A stretch of 64,000 bases of DNA from Cocleimonas flava (GTDB taxonomy: Bacteria; Pseudomonadota; Gammaproteobacteria; Thiotrichales; Thiotrichaceae): positions 869,351-933,350 of the forward strand of contig NZ_SMFQ01000002.1 of NCBI RefSeq assembly GCF_004339015.1, written 5' to 3'. The position numbers and the translations under genes are program-made. Positions 39,645 to 48,564 of the stretch are shown here, in pieces (positions within the stretch are counted from its first letter, which is position 1; each line of letters begins with the position of its first letter). The notes under the pieces are model-generated. The model saw nothing but the letters and a program-made list of their open reading frames with translations. It was not told where the DNA came from and searched no databases.

Positions 39645-40712
39645 CTATTTAATTAATAACGCATTGATTTCATCATTTGTTAACGTCGCTAGTTTTACGG
39701 AGTTATTTTTCGACGTTACCACAGGCCCAGCTGTATTATTTAACCGAACTACATTATTCATGAGTTCAGCATTTGATAATGCGCTTGGTGCTGCAGCCAC
39801 CGTAAGAGGTGCTGCTTGAGCAGTGCGTGATTGCGTTCCAGCACCTAATAAATTAGCCGCTTGAACCAGTTGAGCATGACTCATTTCATTTCTACGTGAC
39901 TGTGCTTGATTAGACGCATAATACGTTTGTGTAGAGTTTCCAACATGAGCCGATGTATAACGATAGTGACCAGTAATTGGGAATCTAAATAAAATATCTT
40001 CCATCTGCGGACCTTGCGCGATGTTATGCACAATCATCATGCGATTTGGATCAGCACGACTTGGTCTATCAACAACGACACCGATATGTGGTAAATCAGG
40101 TCCTACCATCCAGGTTACTAGGTCACCTGGTTTATAATCACGCGCATTGCGAGTGATAGGTAATGCAGCGCCTTTACGCTGGAAAAACTTTCTTAAATTG
40201 TAAACACGACGATGATCAATATTGGTATCAGGACGTGATAAACCCCATTTACGTGGATTCGGGTAAGAATTGAAAGCAGTGGTCATATCTTTATGCACTT
40301 CTTTCTGTAAATCGATGCCTAATTTACGGTAAGAACGGATGACAACGTCCGTACATACTCCAATATTGGCAGGTACATCACCCCAAGGGTATGCAATCTT
40401 TACATATTTACCATCGTATCTAACACGAGATTGTAAACGCTGTAATGCCGCATTAGATAACTTACGCGAGAAAGCACTCACATTATTATTGTATCTAGGT
40501 GGATTTATTGCTTTACGTATATTGCGTTTCGGAGAACGTTTTTCATATACAACCGGTTCTACTTCAACGTCATTATCGGCAACAGTAGGCACCTTAGCTA
40601 TTTGTTTTGAAGCCACTGAGTTGCTAGCTTGTTGTGGTTTTGTGCCCGAACAACCGGTAATGCCAGCAGATATGAGTACAATCGGCATTAATACCGTGAA
40701 TTTTTTTAACAT
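39645..40712 (-). CDS. DUF1287 lipoprotein (NlpC/P60-like fold)
   Basis: 355 residues. A lipobox (SAGITGC) gives a lipid-anchored protein; the DUF1287 domain spans about 95-260 with YPWGDVPANIGVCTDVVIR and PDLPHIGVVVD, supplying Cys and His of a cysteine-peptidase-like site. The C-terminal 90 residues are low-complexity. Likely acts on the cell wall in the periplasm; the substrate is unknown. Confidence 0.85.
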   Translation of the reverse strand: MLKKFTVLMPIVLISAGITGCSGTKPQQASNSVASKQIAKVPTVADNDVEVEPVVYEKRSPKRNIRKAINPPRYNNNVSAFSRKLSNAALQRLQSRVRYDGKYVKIAYPWGDVPANIGVCTDVVIRSYRKLGIDLQKEVHKDMTTAFNSYPNPRKWGLSRPDTNIDHRRVYNLRKFFQRKGAALPITRNARDYKPGDLVTWMVGPDLPHIGVVVDRPSRADPNRMMIVHNIAQGPQMEDILFRFPITGHYRYTSAHVGNSTQTYYASNQAQSRRNEMSHAQLVQAANLLGAGTQSRTAQAAPLTVAAAPSALSNAELMNNVVRLNNTAGPVVTSKNNSVKLATLTNDEINALLIK

Positions 40713-40970
40713 GGAAAAGACCCCTTTTTATTGTTCTTTTTTTACAGGATATATCAAGATTACTGAGCATAGGCTTAACCATAGAAAATAGTTAAAACAA
40801 TTTGATATCAATTTCTTATCGAAAGAACGGACTAAAAGTAGCACGTTATTACGAGATCTCATAATAAAGTTGATTTACACCCTTAAATTTAAAGCAATTT
40901 CCGTAACTTTTTCACAAAAAACATACGAAAGTTATGCCATACTTTAACTATCTACATTGTCGGAAAGCTT

Positions 40971-41474
40971 ATGCGTATCTCGTGGTTTGTGTTGGTCTTG
41001 GTTGTTTTATTTGCCCTGGAATTGCTCGGTCCTGTTCGTGAATACGTTATCTTGCCTTTCACTGGCTTAATCGCATCAGTCAGCGCAGCAGTTACGCAAC
41101 TATTTGATAGCTCGGTTCAATCTCACGGCATCATTCTTCAAAATATAAATAATGGCACCGCTGTCTCTATTCAGCCCGGTTGTAATGGCGTTGAAGCGAT
41201 GATCTGTCTGACCGCTGCCATTGTCGCATTCCCTGCCAGCTGGAAGCATAAACTGTATGGCTTATTGTTCGGCTTTATTGCCATTCAGGCACTGAATATC
41301 GTTAGAATTATCAGCCTCTTTTACCTATTGCAATGGGATAAAGATTGGTTTGAATGGGCACATTTATACTTGTGGCAAGCACTTATCATTCTTGACGCAT
41401 TGATCGTATTTATTGTTTGGGTACGCATGCTACCTGAGCCAGAAGATGACCAAACAGAGCCTCAAGCAGCTTAA
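40971..41474 (+). CDS. xrtH: Exosortase H
   Basis: 167 residues with about five membrane helices and the exosortase catalytic residues: Cys71 (PGCNGVEAM), Arg112 (LNIVRI) and His131 (EWAHLYLWQ). The short single-domain form fits XrtH. Exosortases cut sorting signals of exported proteins at the membrane. The gene is followed after 27 bases by its usual partner membrane protein, and two candidate substrates lie 4-6 kb downstream. Confidence 0.88.
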   Translation: MRISWFVLVLVVLFALELLGPVREYVILPFTGLIASVSAAVTQLFDSSVQSHGIILQNINNGTAVSIQPGCNGVEAMICLTAAIVAFPASWKHKLYGLLFGFIAIQALNIVRIISLFYLLQWDKDWFEWAHLYLWQALIILDALIVFIVWVRMLPEPEDDQTEPQAA

Positions 41475-41501
41475 AACTAACATAGTACTGATTATCAAAA
41501 T

Positions 41502-42137
41502 ATGACAAAAGAATCGGAACAAATAATCTCAGTTAAAGGATTTTTGCTTAAAATTCTTATTTGGTTGCCAATTACTTTTGTAGTCTGGTATTTCTTAACA
41601 CCCGTTATTCTCTTTGTACTTTCATTTTTAGCGAAAGCGACATTAACCTTAGTAGCTGGTCAAGCAGTGGTTGATGTTAATGTTTATGAGCACGTGTTAC
41701 ATATTGTTACTCCATTCGCGGCTGAAAAAACCAATGATGTGAATCAGGGGCAATTAGTATTCGCCATTAATGCCATGAAGTACGGTTATGGTATCGCTTT
41801 ATTTATCGCGATGTTGTTAGCCACTCCCGACAAACTAGGCAATAAGCTGCAGAATTTATACATAGGTATTCTGATTTTACTCATCGTGCAGGTTTGGGGC
41901 ATAACCTTCGACACACTGCAAACGTTAGTATTTAAATTGGGAATGGGTATTGCAGAAACACTCAACACTACCGCATTTACTCGAGAATTGATCGCGCTTG
42001 GCTATCAAATGGGCTATTTAATCTTGCCTGCGGTAACACCAGTTTTGATGTGGTTTGTGATGTATCAAAATCATCTCGAAAAAATGGCGCCTAAATTCGC
42101 AAAGATTAAAAAGCCTAAAAAGAAACCTTCTAATTAA
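41502..42137 (+). CDS. Exosortase-H-associated membrane protein
   Basis: 211 residues with four or five membrane helices and a basic C terminus (KIKKPKKKPSN). Its position right after xrtH and its hydrophobic profile match the XrtH-associated protein known from such loci. It may present substrates or stabilise the exosortase. The role is inferred from context. Confidence 0.75.
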   Translation: MTKESEQIISVKGFLLKILIWLPITFVVWYFLTPVILFVLSFLAKATLTLVAGQAVVDVNVYEHVLHIVTPFAAEKTNDVNQGQLVFAINAMKYGYGIALFIAMLLATPDKLGNKLQNLYIGILILLIVQVWGITFDTLQTLVFKLGMGIAETLNTTAFTRELIALGYQMGYLILPAVTPVLMWFVMYQNHLEKMAPKFAKIKKPKKKPSN

Positions 42138-42146
42138 AACGATTGC

Positions 42147-42947
42147 TTAAGTTTTCGCTGCTATTTTTTCCAACACATAAGCCACCGCTACAAACCCAAA
42201 TGTCGCCGTAACCATTACAGATGAGCCTATTCCTCCGGCACAACTTAAATCCGTCAATGCCGCTTCCCCTGTGGGTTTATCGTTGGACATTTCACCAGAG
42301 CTGAGTGGGTATTTCAACTGCTCGGAGGAAAACACACAGGGAATTGAAAAACGACGTTTCGCATTTTTTGTAAAGCCATAATCCTGACGTAATAATTTTC
42401 GTGTTTTAGATAATAAAGGATCATGTATCGTTTTACTTAAATCAGAGACTTCTATCAAACCAGGATTTGTCTGACCGCCCGCTCCACCAAGAGTGATGAT
42501 TTTTATTTTATTGCGTTTGCACCAGGCAATCATGGCTGACTTAACCCGTGAGTCATCGATACAGTCGACAACAAAATCAGTATCGATCGATATCATCGCT
42601 TCCATATTATCTTGCGTAACAAAGTCATCAATCGTGACAGTCTCACAATTAGGATTAATATCTTTGATTCTATCCGCCATTACATCGATTTTATTTCGGC
42701 CCAAAGTGCTTGATAAAGCAGGGAGCTGGCGATTGATATTTGATTCTGCAACGACATCCATATCGATCAATGTAATTTTTGCTATTGCGTTTCTGGCGAG
42801 GGCTTCAGCAACCCAGGAACCAACACCACCCACACCAACCACAATCACATGTGCTTGTTGAAATTTTTCTAAGGCAGCCTTTCCATATAAGCGTTGTACG
42901 CCACCAAAGCGTCGATTCATATCGACATGTTGATCTGTTTTAGTCAC
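42147..42947 (-). CDS. tcdA: tRNA threonylcarbamoyladenosine dehydratase TcdA
   Basis: 266 residues of the E1-like ThiF fold: NRRFGGVQRLYGKAAL, ATP loop VVGVGGVGSWVAEALARN, VVDCIDDSRVKSAMI. It cyclises t6A at tRNA position 37. Start GTG at 42947; an ATG at 42920 is possible. Convergent with the exosortase pair. Confidence 0.93.
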   Translation of the reverse strand: MTKTDQHVDMNRRFGGVQRLYGKAALEKFQQAHVIVVGVGGVGSWVAEALARNAIAKITLIDMDVVAESNINRQLPALSSTLGRNKIDVMADRIKDINPNCETVTIDDFVTQDNMEAMISIDTDFVVDCIDDSRVKSAMIAWCKRNKIKIITLGGAGGQTNPGLIEVSDLSKTIHDPLLSKTRKLLRQDYGFTKNAKRRFSIPCVFSSEQLKYPLSSGEMSNDKPTGEAALTDLSCAGGIGSSVMVTATFGFVAVAYVLEKIAAKT

Positions 42948-43144
42948 TTGAAATAGCTTAAATTATCAAAAATAGAAGCTTAGCCTAGTCACCATCAATA
43001 AAAAAGCATTTGCTGTGTCAAAAGTACTTTGAAAACCCCTGTAAAAAATGCACCAAAAAGTTGCATACAATACTATTTTCTATAAAATAACGACCATACA
43101 GTTAATAACTGGGAAGCAATTCATAGCAAAAAGGGGAAGCTTTG

Positions 43145-43651
43145 ATGAATACTCACACAATTAACCACAATGCACTAACTCACTTAATAGAAGCCGGAGC
43201 TGTTGCTAAAGCAAAAGCAAATGCAGAAGGTGATACCTGGACATTAACCATTACTGCTGGTGAAACAGATAAAATCGTAATGGCTAAAAACAGTGGTAAA
43301 GCACGTGTCTGGAGAAAGCTCGATACGCTCGCTAAATACCTACTGGATATCGGCTTAGGGAATTTTGAAATTAATTTATCCGATTACGACCCGACAAAGA
43401 AAAGCCTGAGACGTCCTGATAGCGCGAACACGCTGAAAAAAACCCATGAAGCGCATAAATCTTTCCAAAAACAGAAGGAAGATAAATTAGTAGAAACTAC
43501 GTCCAGGCTTTCTCCATCTTTAGCGATCAAAACCCAAACACCCACTCCTGAGTTTACCAACAATACGGACAGAGCTATTCAAACGGCAAAAGAAAGGTGG
43601 GAAGAAAGACGTGCCAAAATTCTTCAGAAAGAAGATCCTAGAGCTAAATAG
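43145..43651 (+). CDS. Small protein resembling plasmid ParC-type partition-associated proteins
   Basis: 168 residues from the ATG at 43145, preceded by AAGGGGAAG; a TTG at 43142 is rejected. The N-terminal half has the pattern seen in plasmid and ICE 'ParC-like' proteins (LIEAGAVAKAKA..., then RVWRKLDTLAKYLLDIGLGNFEINLSDYDP); the C-terminal half is a charged helix with WEERRAKIL resembling RelB-like tails. The match is from memory and approximate. No toxin, parA or parB neighbour is seen, so the function is unknown. Confidence 0.55.
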   Translation: MNTHTINHNALTHLIEAGAVAKAKANAEGDTWTLTITAGETDKIVMAKNSGKARVWRKLDTLAKYLLDIGLGNFEINLSDYDPTKKSLRRPDSANTLKKTHEAHKSFQKQKEDKLVETTSRLSPSLAIKTQTPTPEFTNNTDRAIQTAKERWEERRAKILQKEDPRAK

Positions 43652-43691
43652 AACGACTTAACATTTAAGATAGTTTATAAAATTAACCAAA

Positions 43692-43720
43692 CCCACCCCC
43701 CTACTTACAGGGAGTTTTTT
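43692..43720 (+). repeat. Dispersed C-rich repeat between convergent genes
   Basis: CCACCCCCCTACTTACAGGG and a six-T run, 40 bases past the preceding plus-strand gene; CCCT pairs with AGGG. Confidence 0.75.
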
Positions 43721-43727
43721 AGGCTAA

Positions 43728-44492
43728 TTACATAAACATCTTGATTACATTCGCCGTTAACATAACGGTTAGTACGATAATTAATAGACGGCGGATAAAT
43801 TTATCTCCTCCTTTAATGGCAGAATGACCTCCTATCCAGCCACCTAAAGAACTTGCGGCAATCATCGGAAGAGCGATTGCCCAAATAACCTTTCCCGCCA
43901 GTAAAAATGCAACAGCCGCCCCTATATTGGTAAATAGGTTTAAGGGTTTGATGGTTGCGGTTGCTTTAAGTAAATCAAATTTCAGAATTTTTCTTACGGC
44001 AATTGCCATATAAGTTCCGGTTCCCGGGCCTAAAATTCCATCATAGAAACCAATCGGCGCAAGCGCTGCTATTGCTTTAACCGGTCGATCTTCCGGAGTG
44101 CCCAAGTGTGCTTCTGGTTTGTCTCTTAGTACAATAATCAGCGCTATCGGTATACAAATTATAATAGCCCAGGCCAAAAAGGTAGCAGAGAGTTTTAGCG
44201 CAAACATCCCACCAACATAAGAAGCCAATAGACAAGGAATCGCTGCATAAACCACTATTTTCCATTGCACTCTTTTACCTAAAGCATATTTGGCAACTGC
44301 AAGTGTAGTACCAGCAATGGCAGTCACTTTGCTCACAGCTAATGAAGAAATTGGTGGAACACCTGCGAATAATAAAGCGGGAAGGTTAAGCATTCCGCCA
44401 CCGCCCGCAACAGCATCAACATAACCCGCACAAAAAGCGACAAGGCTCAAGGCTAACACCCAGTAGATACTGAGCTCAAAAATAGGATCCAT
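43728..44492 (-). CDS. TSUP-family (TauE/SafE) membrane transporter
   Basis: 254 residues from the ATG at 44492 (the TTG at 44522 is less likely). Eight helices and the family turns AGYVDAVAGGGGMLNLPALL and PIGFYDGILGPGTGTY identify the sulfite-exporter/TauE family. Members export sulfite, sulfoacetate or other organic anions; the substrate is not deducible. Confidence 0.88.
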   Translation of the reverse strand: MDPIFELSIYWVLALSLVAFCAGYVDAVAGGGGMLNLPALLFAGVPPISSLAVSKVTAIAGTTLAVAKYALGKRVQWKIVVYAAIPCLLASYVGGMFALKLSATFLAWAIIICIPIALIIVLRDKPEAHLGTPEDRPVKAIAALAPIGFYDGILGPGTGTYMAIAVRKILKFDLLKATATIKPLNLFTNIGAAVAFLLAGKVIWAIALPMIAASSLGGWIGGHSAIKGGDKFIRRLLIIVLTVMLTANVIKMFM

Positions 44493-44672
44493 ACTTAAAA
44501 CTGGGTTGAGATAAAGAAGCAAGAGTATAGGTTATCTATTTGAGAAAACCCTGTAACTTAAATAAAAATACTTAGCGCTCAATATTCTGCTTAAAACAGT
44601 TCTGAGTCATTGGCTAATAAACATTAAAGGATATTGACCACGAATATTACATAGAGGCTTTTCAAGTATTAT

Positions 44673-44699
44673 AAAAAACCTCATGAAAGTAGGGGGGTG
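44673..44699 (-). repeat. Dispersed C-rich repeat after the desaturase gene
   Basis: Minus-strand CCACCCCCCTACTTTCATGAGG then six T, directly after the stop of the sterol-desaturase gene, in its direction. Confidence 0.75.
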
Positions 44700-44701
44700 G
44701 G

Positions 44702-45532
44702 TTAGCTTTTTGGTTTGTAAATAAATGGTGTAATGAACAACCTGTCTAGGCGACTATCTTGATTATCGCGCAATGTTTCTAGACCAACTTCCATTGACGC
44801 AATCTCTTCATAAGGCTTTTGCGTGTACGTCCTAAAAAAATAATCAAACCACGGAATCATGTCGCTGTAATTGCTGTTGGTGAATTTTTTATCGCTGGAA
44901 TGATGCATACGGTGAAAATCTGGCGTCACAATAAACAGTCTTAATACCTTATCGAGCTTTTTAGGCAACACTATATTGCTGTGGGTAAATAAACTAAATG
45001 CAGTGTGGGTTAGGTTATAAAGCGCAATAACAATAAAAGGAGCACCTAGAGATAAAATAACAGGGGTCAAAATAATGACATTAATCATCGGCTCAAAAGG
45101 ATGATGCCGATGGCTTGTCGTCACATCAATTTCGGTATCTGTATGGTGTACTGCATGTATTTGCCAGAGAAATGGAACCTTGTGAAAAAGACGATGAATC
45201 CAGTAGACCAAAAACTCCATCACAAACAGCAACAGAATAAATACAGGAAGATCAGAAATTTTAAAATGTGATAGAAGCGGAGATTCCGGGACAAAACCAG
45301 ATATTAACCCATACACGACAATCGAGAAAAACAAGACAAAGAAGTGATTAAATAACGCTAATCCAATATTACCCAGCCAACGATTGGTCTCGTTCTCATT
45401 CGATTTTCGCCGAGGAATAAACCCCTCAATTAAAAAGAAAAGGACCATGCCGCCAAAAATGGCAGCAAATTGAATTTCAGTAAAATGCGTCTGAAACCAG
45501 CTTTGGCTTAAATCTAATACTTGGGTTTCCAT
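44702..45532 (-). CDS. Sterol desaturase/fatty acid hydroxylase family protein (copy 1)
   Basis: 276 residues, five or six membrane helices, and the three His boxes of the FA_hydroxylase family: HRLFH, HAVHH (followed by HRHHP) and HRMHHS. These bind a di-iron centre for C-H oxidation of a lipid. It follows a midcut-type gene (45666-46271) on the same strand; a paralog pair of the same composition occurs at 47683-49374. The substrate could be a lipid or a lipid anchor. Confidence 0.88.
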   Translation of the reverse strand: METQVLDLSQSWFQTHFTEIQFAAIFGGMVLFFLIEGFIPRRKSNENETNRWLGNIGLALFNHFFVLFFSIVVYGLISGFVPESPLLSHFKISDLPVFILLLFVMEFLVYWIHRLFHKVPFLWQIHAVHHTDTEIDVTTSHRHHPFEPMINVIILTPVILSLGAPFIVIALYNLTHTAFSLFTHSNIVLPKKLDKVLRLFIVTPDFHRMHHSSDKKFTNSNYSDMIPWFDYFFRTYTQKPYEEIASMEVGLETLRDNQDSRLDRLFITPFIYKPKS

Positions 45533-45665
45533 CGGTTTATGGATGCTCTGTTATATATCTATCATTCACTTGATCACATCATAATCAACGATAATAAGTA
45601 TGATTGCAATTAAGATTAATGGATAAAGGAGGCTCGAAGAACTTTTACCTATCTGGTACCCAAAA

Positions 45666-46271
45666 TTATTTTACGGGTTTTATTGCTTGCACTTCGTCAA
45701 TAATAACTTCATCAACTTCTAACCTGCAATCCACATGGCAACTCATGTCATCTGAAAGCGGCAGATTTATGGCACATTCTGGTATTCCCTCGATCATTCC
45801 AGCACCAGGAAAATTCCCACAAGAGTTACCTTCAAAATTTAAAATTATGTCTTTTACTTGTTGTGTGACGCCAGAACCATTTTTAATGATAGTAAAAGCT
45901 CCTTCATTAAAAATGACATCTCCACCTGCGGGGTTATCCATCGTTTTGGTTGTACCTACAGCAGCCTGTAAATCAGAAACCGTTTTAAAACCACCAGCCG
46001 CCATTAAAACAGAAGCGCCAATAAGCGCTATGAAGAACTTACCAGCTCCATTTTTTGAATTTTTCGATACTCGGAAAGCAACTACCATTAAGAGTAAACT
46101 TAATAGGATAAGCATTGTTCCACTAAGCGTAGGAACTGCCGTTGTAGCAGTCGGCGACAATGTCACTGTACCACCAGGAACAGCAATTCCCGCAAAAGCC
46201 GCTGAAGAAGAGAAAACCATTAAGGTAAAAATCGAGATGCATTTTGCTGTTAAATTTTTAATAGCAGTCAT
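45666..46271 (-). CDS. 'Midcut-by-XrtH' type exported protein (copy 1)
   Basis: 201 residues from the ATG at 46271, which has AAGGA upstream; the frame continues upstream to an implausible start. A signal peptide ends near AAFAG; VPTLS (46-50) starts an exosortase-like signal: VPTLS, hydrophobic helix (51-66), then Arg67/Lys70. Unlike CTERM signals it lies in the middle, followed by a second hydrophobic segment (79-93) and a Cys-containing C-terminal domain. I recall a family named midcut-by-XrtH for this; the name is from memory. It pairs with copy 1 of the desaturase. Confidence 0.72.
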   Translation of the reverse strand: MTAIKNLTAKCISIFTLMVFSSSAAFAGIAVPGGTVTLSPTATTAVPTLSGTMLILLSLLLMVVAFRVSKNSKNGAGKFFIALIGASVLMAAGGFKTVSDLQAAVGTTKTMDNPAGGDVIFNEGAFTIIKNGSGVTQQVKDIILNFEGNSCGNFPGAGMIEGIPECAINLPLSDDMSCHVDCRLEVDEVIIDEVQAIKPVK

Positions 46272-46439
46272 GGTAGAAATCCTTTTGAGTGTAACAAGCT
46301 TTAAATAAAACAAAGCCAGGCAATTCACCGCAAAAACTAACACACACTCTCTATTAAAAGTATTACCCAAATATACTATTGATTAGGTCATCAACTGTAT
46401 AAGATATACCCAGCCTCTTTAGCAAAAAGGAAATATCTG

Positions 46440-47258
46440 ATGAGTAGAAAACCAATCATTTGTTATAGCGTCGATCAACTTCCACCAGTCGATACTGATT
46501 TTTATAACAAGGTCCGCACCAATATGACTAAAGTCGACGAAGTGCTAATACCACCTAGAGATGCGAAGACATTTGAAGTACCCGCTGGTCATGTGTTTAG
46601 ACTCGTCAGTGTTGAAGGGCCGCAAGTTGGCGATTTAAACTTATGGAATCAACACGATTTAAGCGAACGCTTTTTCAGCGGTAAAACCCGTCAGCTACAC
46701 GCCAGTCATGTGACCACAGGTGATCGTTTATGGAGTAGCTTGCCCGGTTTACGCCCACTGGCAACTATCACTCACGATACGCTGGAATGGTACGGTTGGG
46801 ATGAAGATGGCGCAGGCATTCATGATGTGATTGGTACGCGCTGCGATCCATACACAAATTACATGTTAAATGGTGTAGATTATCATTATTGCTGTCATTC
46901 AAACCTAACAAGATCGTTGGTAGAAGGTAGAAATTTACCGCTTGAAGAAGCCGAGCTGCACGTACACGATGTGTTGAATGTATTCATGTGTACTGGTTTC
47001 ACCAAAGATACCCATCAATATTTTATGAAAGCCAGCCCCGTAAAACCCGGCGACTTTATTGAATTTTTTGCAGAGATTGATTTACTCGGTTCAATGTCAA
47101 CCTGCCCGGGTGGTGATTGTGGCAGTAGCCATTCAGATGATGATGCCGCCTGTTTTCCGCTTCTGGTAGAAATATACAAACCGGATGAAGGAGTTTTGGG
47201 AGATTGGAAGCCGGCAGAACGAAATGCTTATTCTGGGACTCATGGCTTAGAAAAGTAA
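46440..47258 (+). CDS. DUF1989 family protein
   Basis: 272 residues matching DUF1989 (urea-carboxylase-associated type): IPPRDAKTFEVPAGHVFRL, GDLNLWN, and a metal-binding-like CPGGDCG. Some DUF1989 proteins act in guanidine or urea degradation, but no urea or guanidine genes are nearby and this is longer than that pair. It stands between two divergent midcut-desaturase cassettes and ends in a dispersed repeat. Confidence 0.85.
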   Translation: MSRKPIICYSVDQLPPVDTDFYNKVRTNMTKVDEVLIPPRDAKTFEVPAGHVFRLVSVEGPQVGDLNLWNQHDLSERFFSGKTRQLHASHVTTGDRLWSSLPGLRPLATITHDTLEWYGWDEDGAGIHDVIGTRCDPYTNYMLNGVDYHYCCHSNLTRSLVEGRNLPLEEAELHVHDVLNVFMCTGFTKDTHQYFMKASPVKPGDFIEFFAEIDLLGSMSTCPGGDCGSSHSDDDAACFPLLVEIYKPDEGVLGDWKPAERNAYSGTHGLEK

Positions 47259-47261
47259 AGT

Positions 47262-47288
47262 CACCCCCCCACTTTGAGCCGTTTTTTT
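47262..47288 (+). repeat. Dispersed C-rich repeat after the DUF1989 gene
   Basis: CACCCCCCCACTTTGAGCCG and seven T, four bases after the stop, in the gene's direction. Confidence 0.75.
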
Positions 47289-47302
47289 AGAATGTTTTAA
47301 AT

Positions 47303-47524
47303 TTAAGGAGTCAGCTTTCGATATATATTCACCAAAGCTGATTCTATCAATAACAGAACAAAGAAAACGAGCCCACTAAACAGTTTAACTTTGTCGTCTT
47401 GCTCCTGAGTGGGATATAACTCTTGAGAGCCATAAAAATAGTAGGATAAGTTTAAAATCATTGCGACAGCGATCATGATAATTAGCGCAAGTAATATGTT
47501 TTTTTGGTGTTTTTTCCAGAACAT
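47303..47524 (-). CDS. Small two-helix membrane protein
   Basis: 73 residues from the ATG at 47524 (a TTG at 47530 is an alternative): Lys-rich N terminus, helix at about 10-28, an acidic central loop, second helix at about 50-66. No family recognised. It lies between the DUF1989 gene and the second midcut cassette, with no evident ribosome binding site. Confidence 0.5.
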   Translation of the reverse strand: MFWKKHQKNILLALIIMIAVAMILNLSYYFYGSQELYPTQEQDDKVKLFSGLVFFVLLLIESALVNIYRKLTP

Positions 47525-47682
47525 TCTCAATAAATACCTATGTTAATTGAAGGTGCGCTTCTTTTTTATAGTAAATCGTTTGTGCTAGACTGTATTCAGG
47601 ATAATTAAACAATATAAAAATAATCACTCCATTATCTGTCTCTGATTCAGTAATTTTAACCAATACTTAAGGAAGATACAGG

Positions 47683-48531
47683 ATGAAAAAGCGAGAAATT
47701 TTTTTTACTAAAGTTGGGTTTAGCATAGCACTTTCTTTTATTTTAACCTCAAACGTATTTGCAGGTGCACCTAACCCAATAGGTACTATGACCTATAGTA
47801 TCCCAGGAGCTACAGCAGTCCCTACGTTAAGCGGCACGATGCTTATTGCACTTAGTTTATTGTTATTTGCGGTTGCTTTTAGGGTTGCCAAGCAGAAAGG
47901 CTCTGGAAAGATGTTTATTACGCTGATTGGTGTTAGTGCATTATCTATTGGTGGTAGTGGGATTAAATTGGTATCTGATGCCAAAGCTTTAATGGGAGCT
48001 TCTTTACCTTTGAATACTGGTCCTACAACAGGCGAAGTTGATTTATATTCTGGTTATAATATCTTCGAAAATACAAATTCTCAAACCGTAACAATTAAAA
48101 GTATAACAACTGATGCAGGTTATTCTTGTGGCGCATTAGCGGGAAAACCACAAGCTTTAGCATTACCTGCAGTGTCAACTTGCAGCGAATCTCTTGAAAT
48201 ATCAAATGGAAATATTTGTGACTTTCAATGTGATGCAATTGTTGAAGTTTCAGATATACGCCTCAAACAAAATATCAAATATCTCCGTACTCTTGAAAAT
48301 GGTTTAAAGATCTATTCTTTTAAATACCTTACGAATGTGTCTAATTCTAAAGAGACACAAGTTGGTGTTATGGCCCAAGATCTTCTGAATGATTCTAGAT
48401 ACAAAGATGCAGTAATCAGAATGAAAGATAATCATTTCGCAGTGAATTACCGATCAATCGGTTTAAAAATGATTACTTTAGATCAATGGAAGGCCTCTCC
48501 AGATAACGTCTTTTATGAACAGAAACTTTAA
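47683..48531 (+). CDS. 'Midcut-by-XrtH' type protein with added S74-like chaperone domain (copy 2)
   Basis: 282 residues. Signal peptide to about NVFAG; VPTLS at 46-50 in exactly the position of copy 1; hydrophobic helix then Arg67/Lys70; second hydrophobic part; Cys-rich domain ending near 184. It continues with SDIRLKQNI (190-198), GVMAQDLL and VNYRSIGLKMITLDQWKA, the layout of the peptidase S74 intramolecular chaperone of phage tailspikes. Ser190 and Lys195 sit where the family places its self-cleavage dyad. The gene is followed after 27-33 bases by desaturase copy 2. Confidence 0.75.
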   Translation: MKKREIFFTKVGFSIALSFILTSNVFAGAPNPIGTMTYSIPGATAVPTLSGTMLIALSLLLFAVAFRVAKQKGSGKMFITLIGVSALSIGGSGIKLVSDAKALMGASLPLNTGPTTGEVDLYSGYNIFENTNSQTVTIKSITTDAGYSCGALAGKPQALALPAVSTCSESLEISNGNICDFQCDAIVEVSDIRLKQNIKYLRTLENGLKIYSFKYLTNVSNSKETQVGVMAQDLLNDSRYKDAVIRMKDNHFAVNYRSIGLKMITLDQWKASPDNVFYEQKL

Positions 48532-48564
48532 ACAATAGGATTTACTTATGGTTAGCTAGTGACA

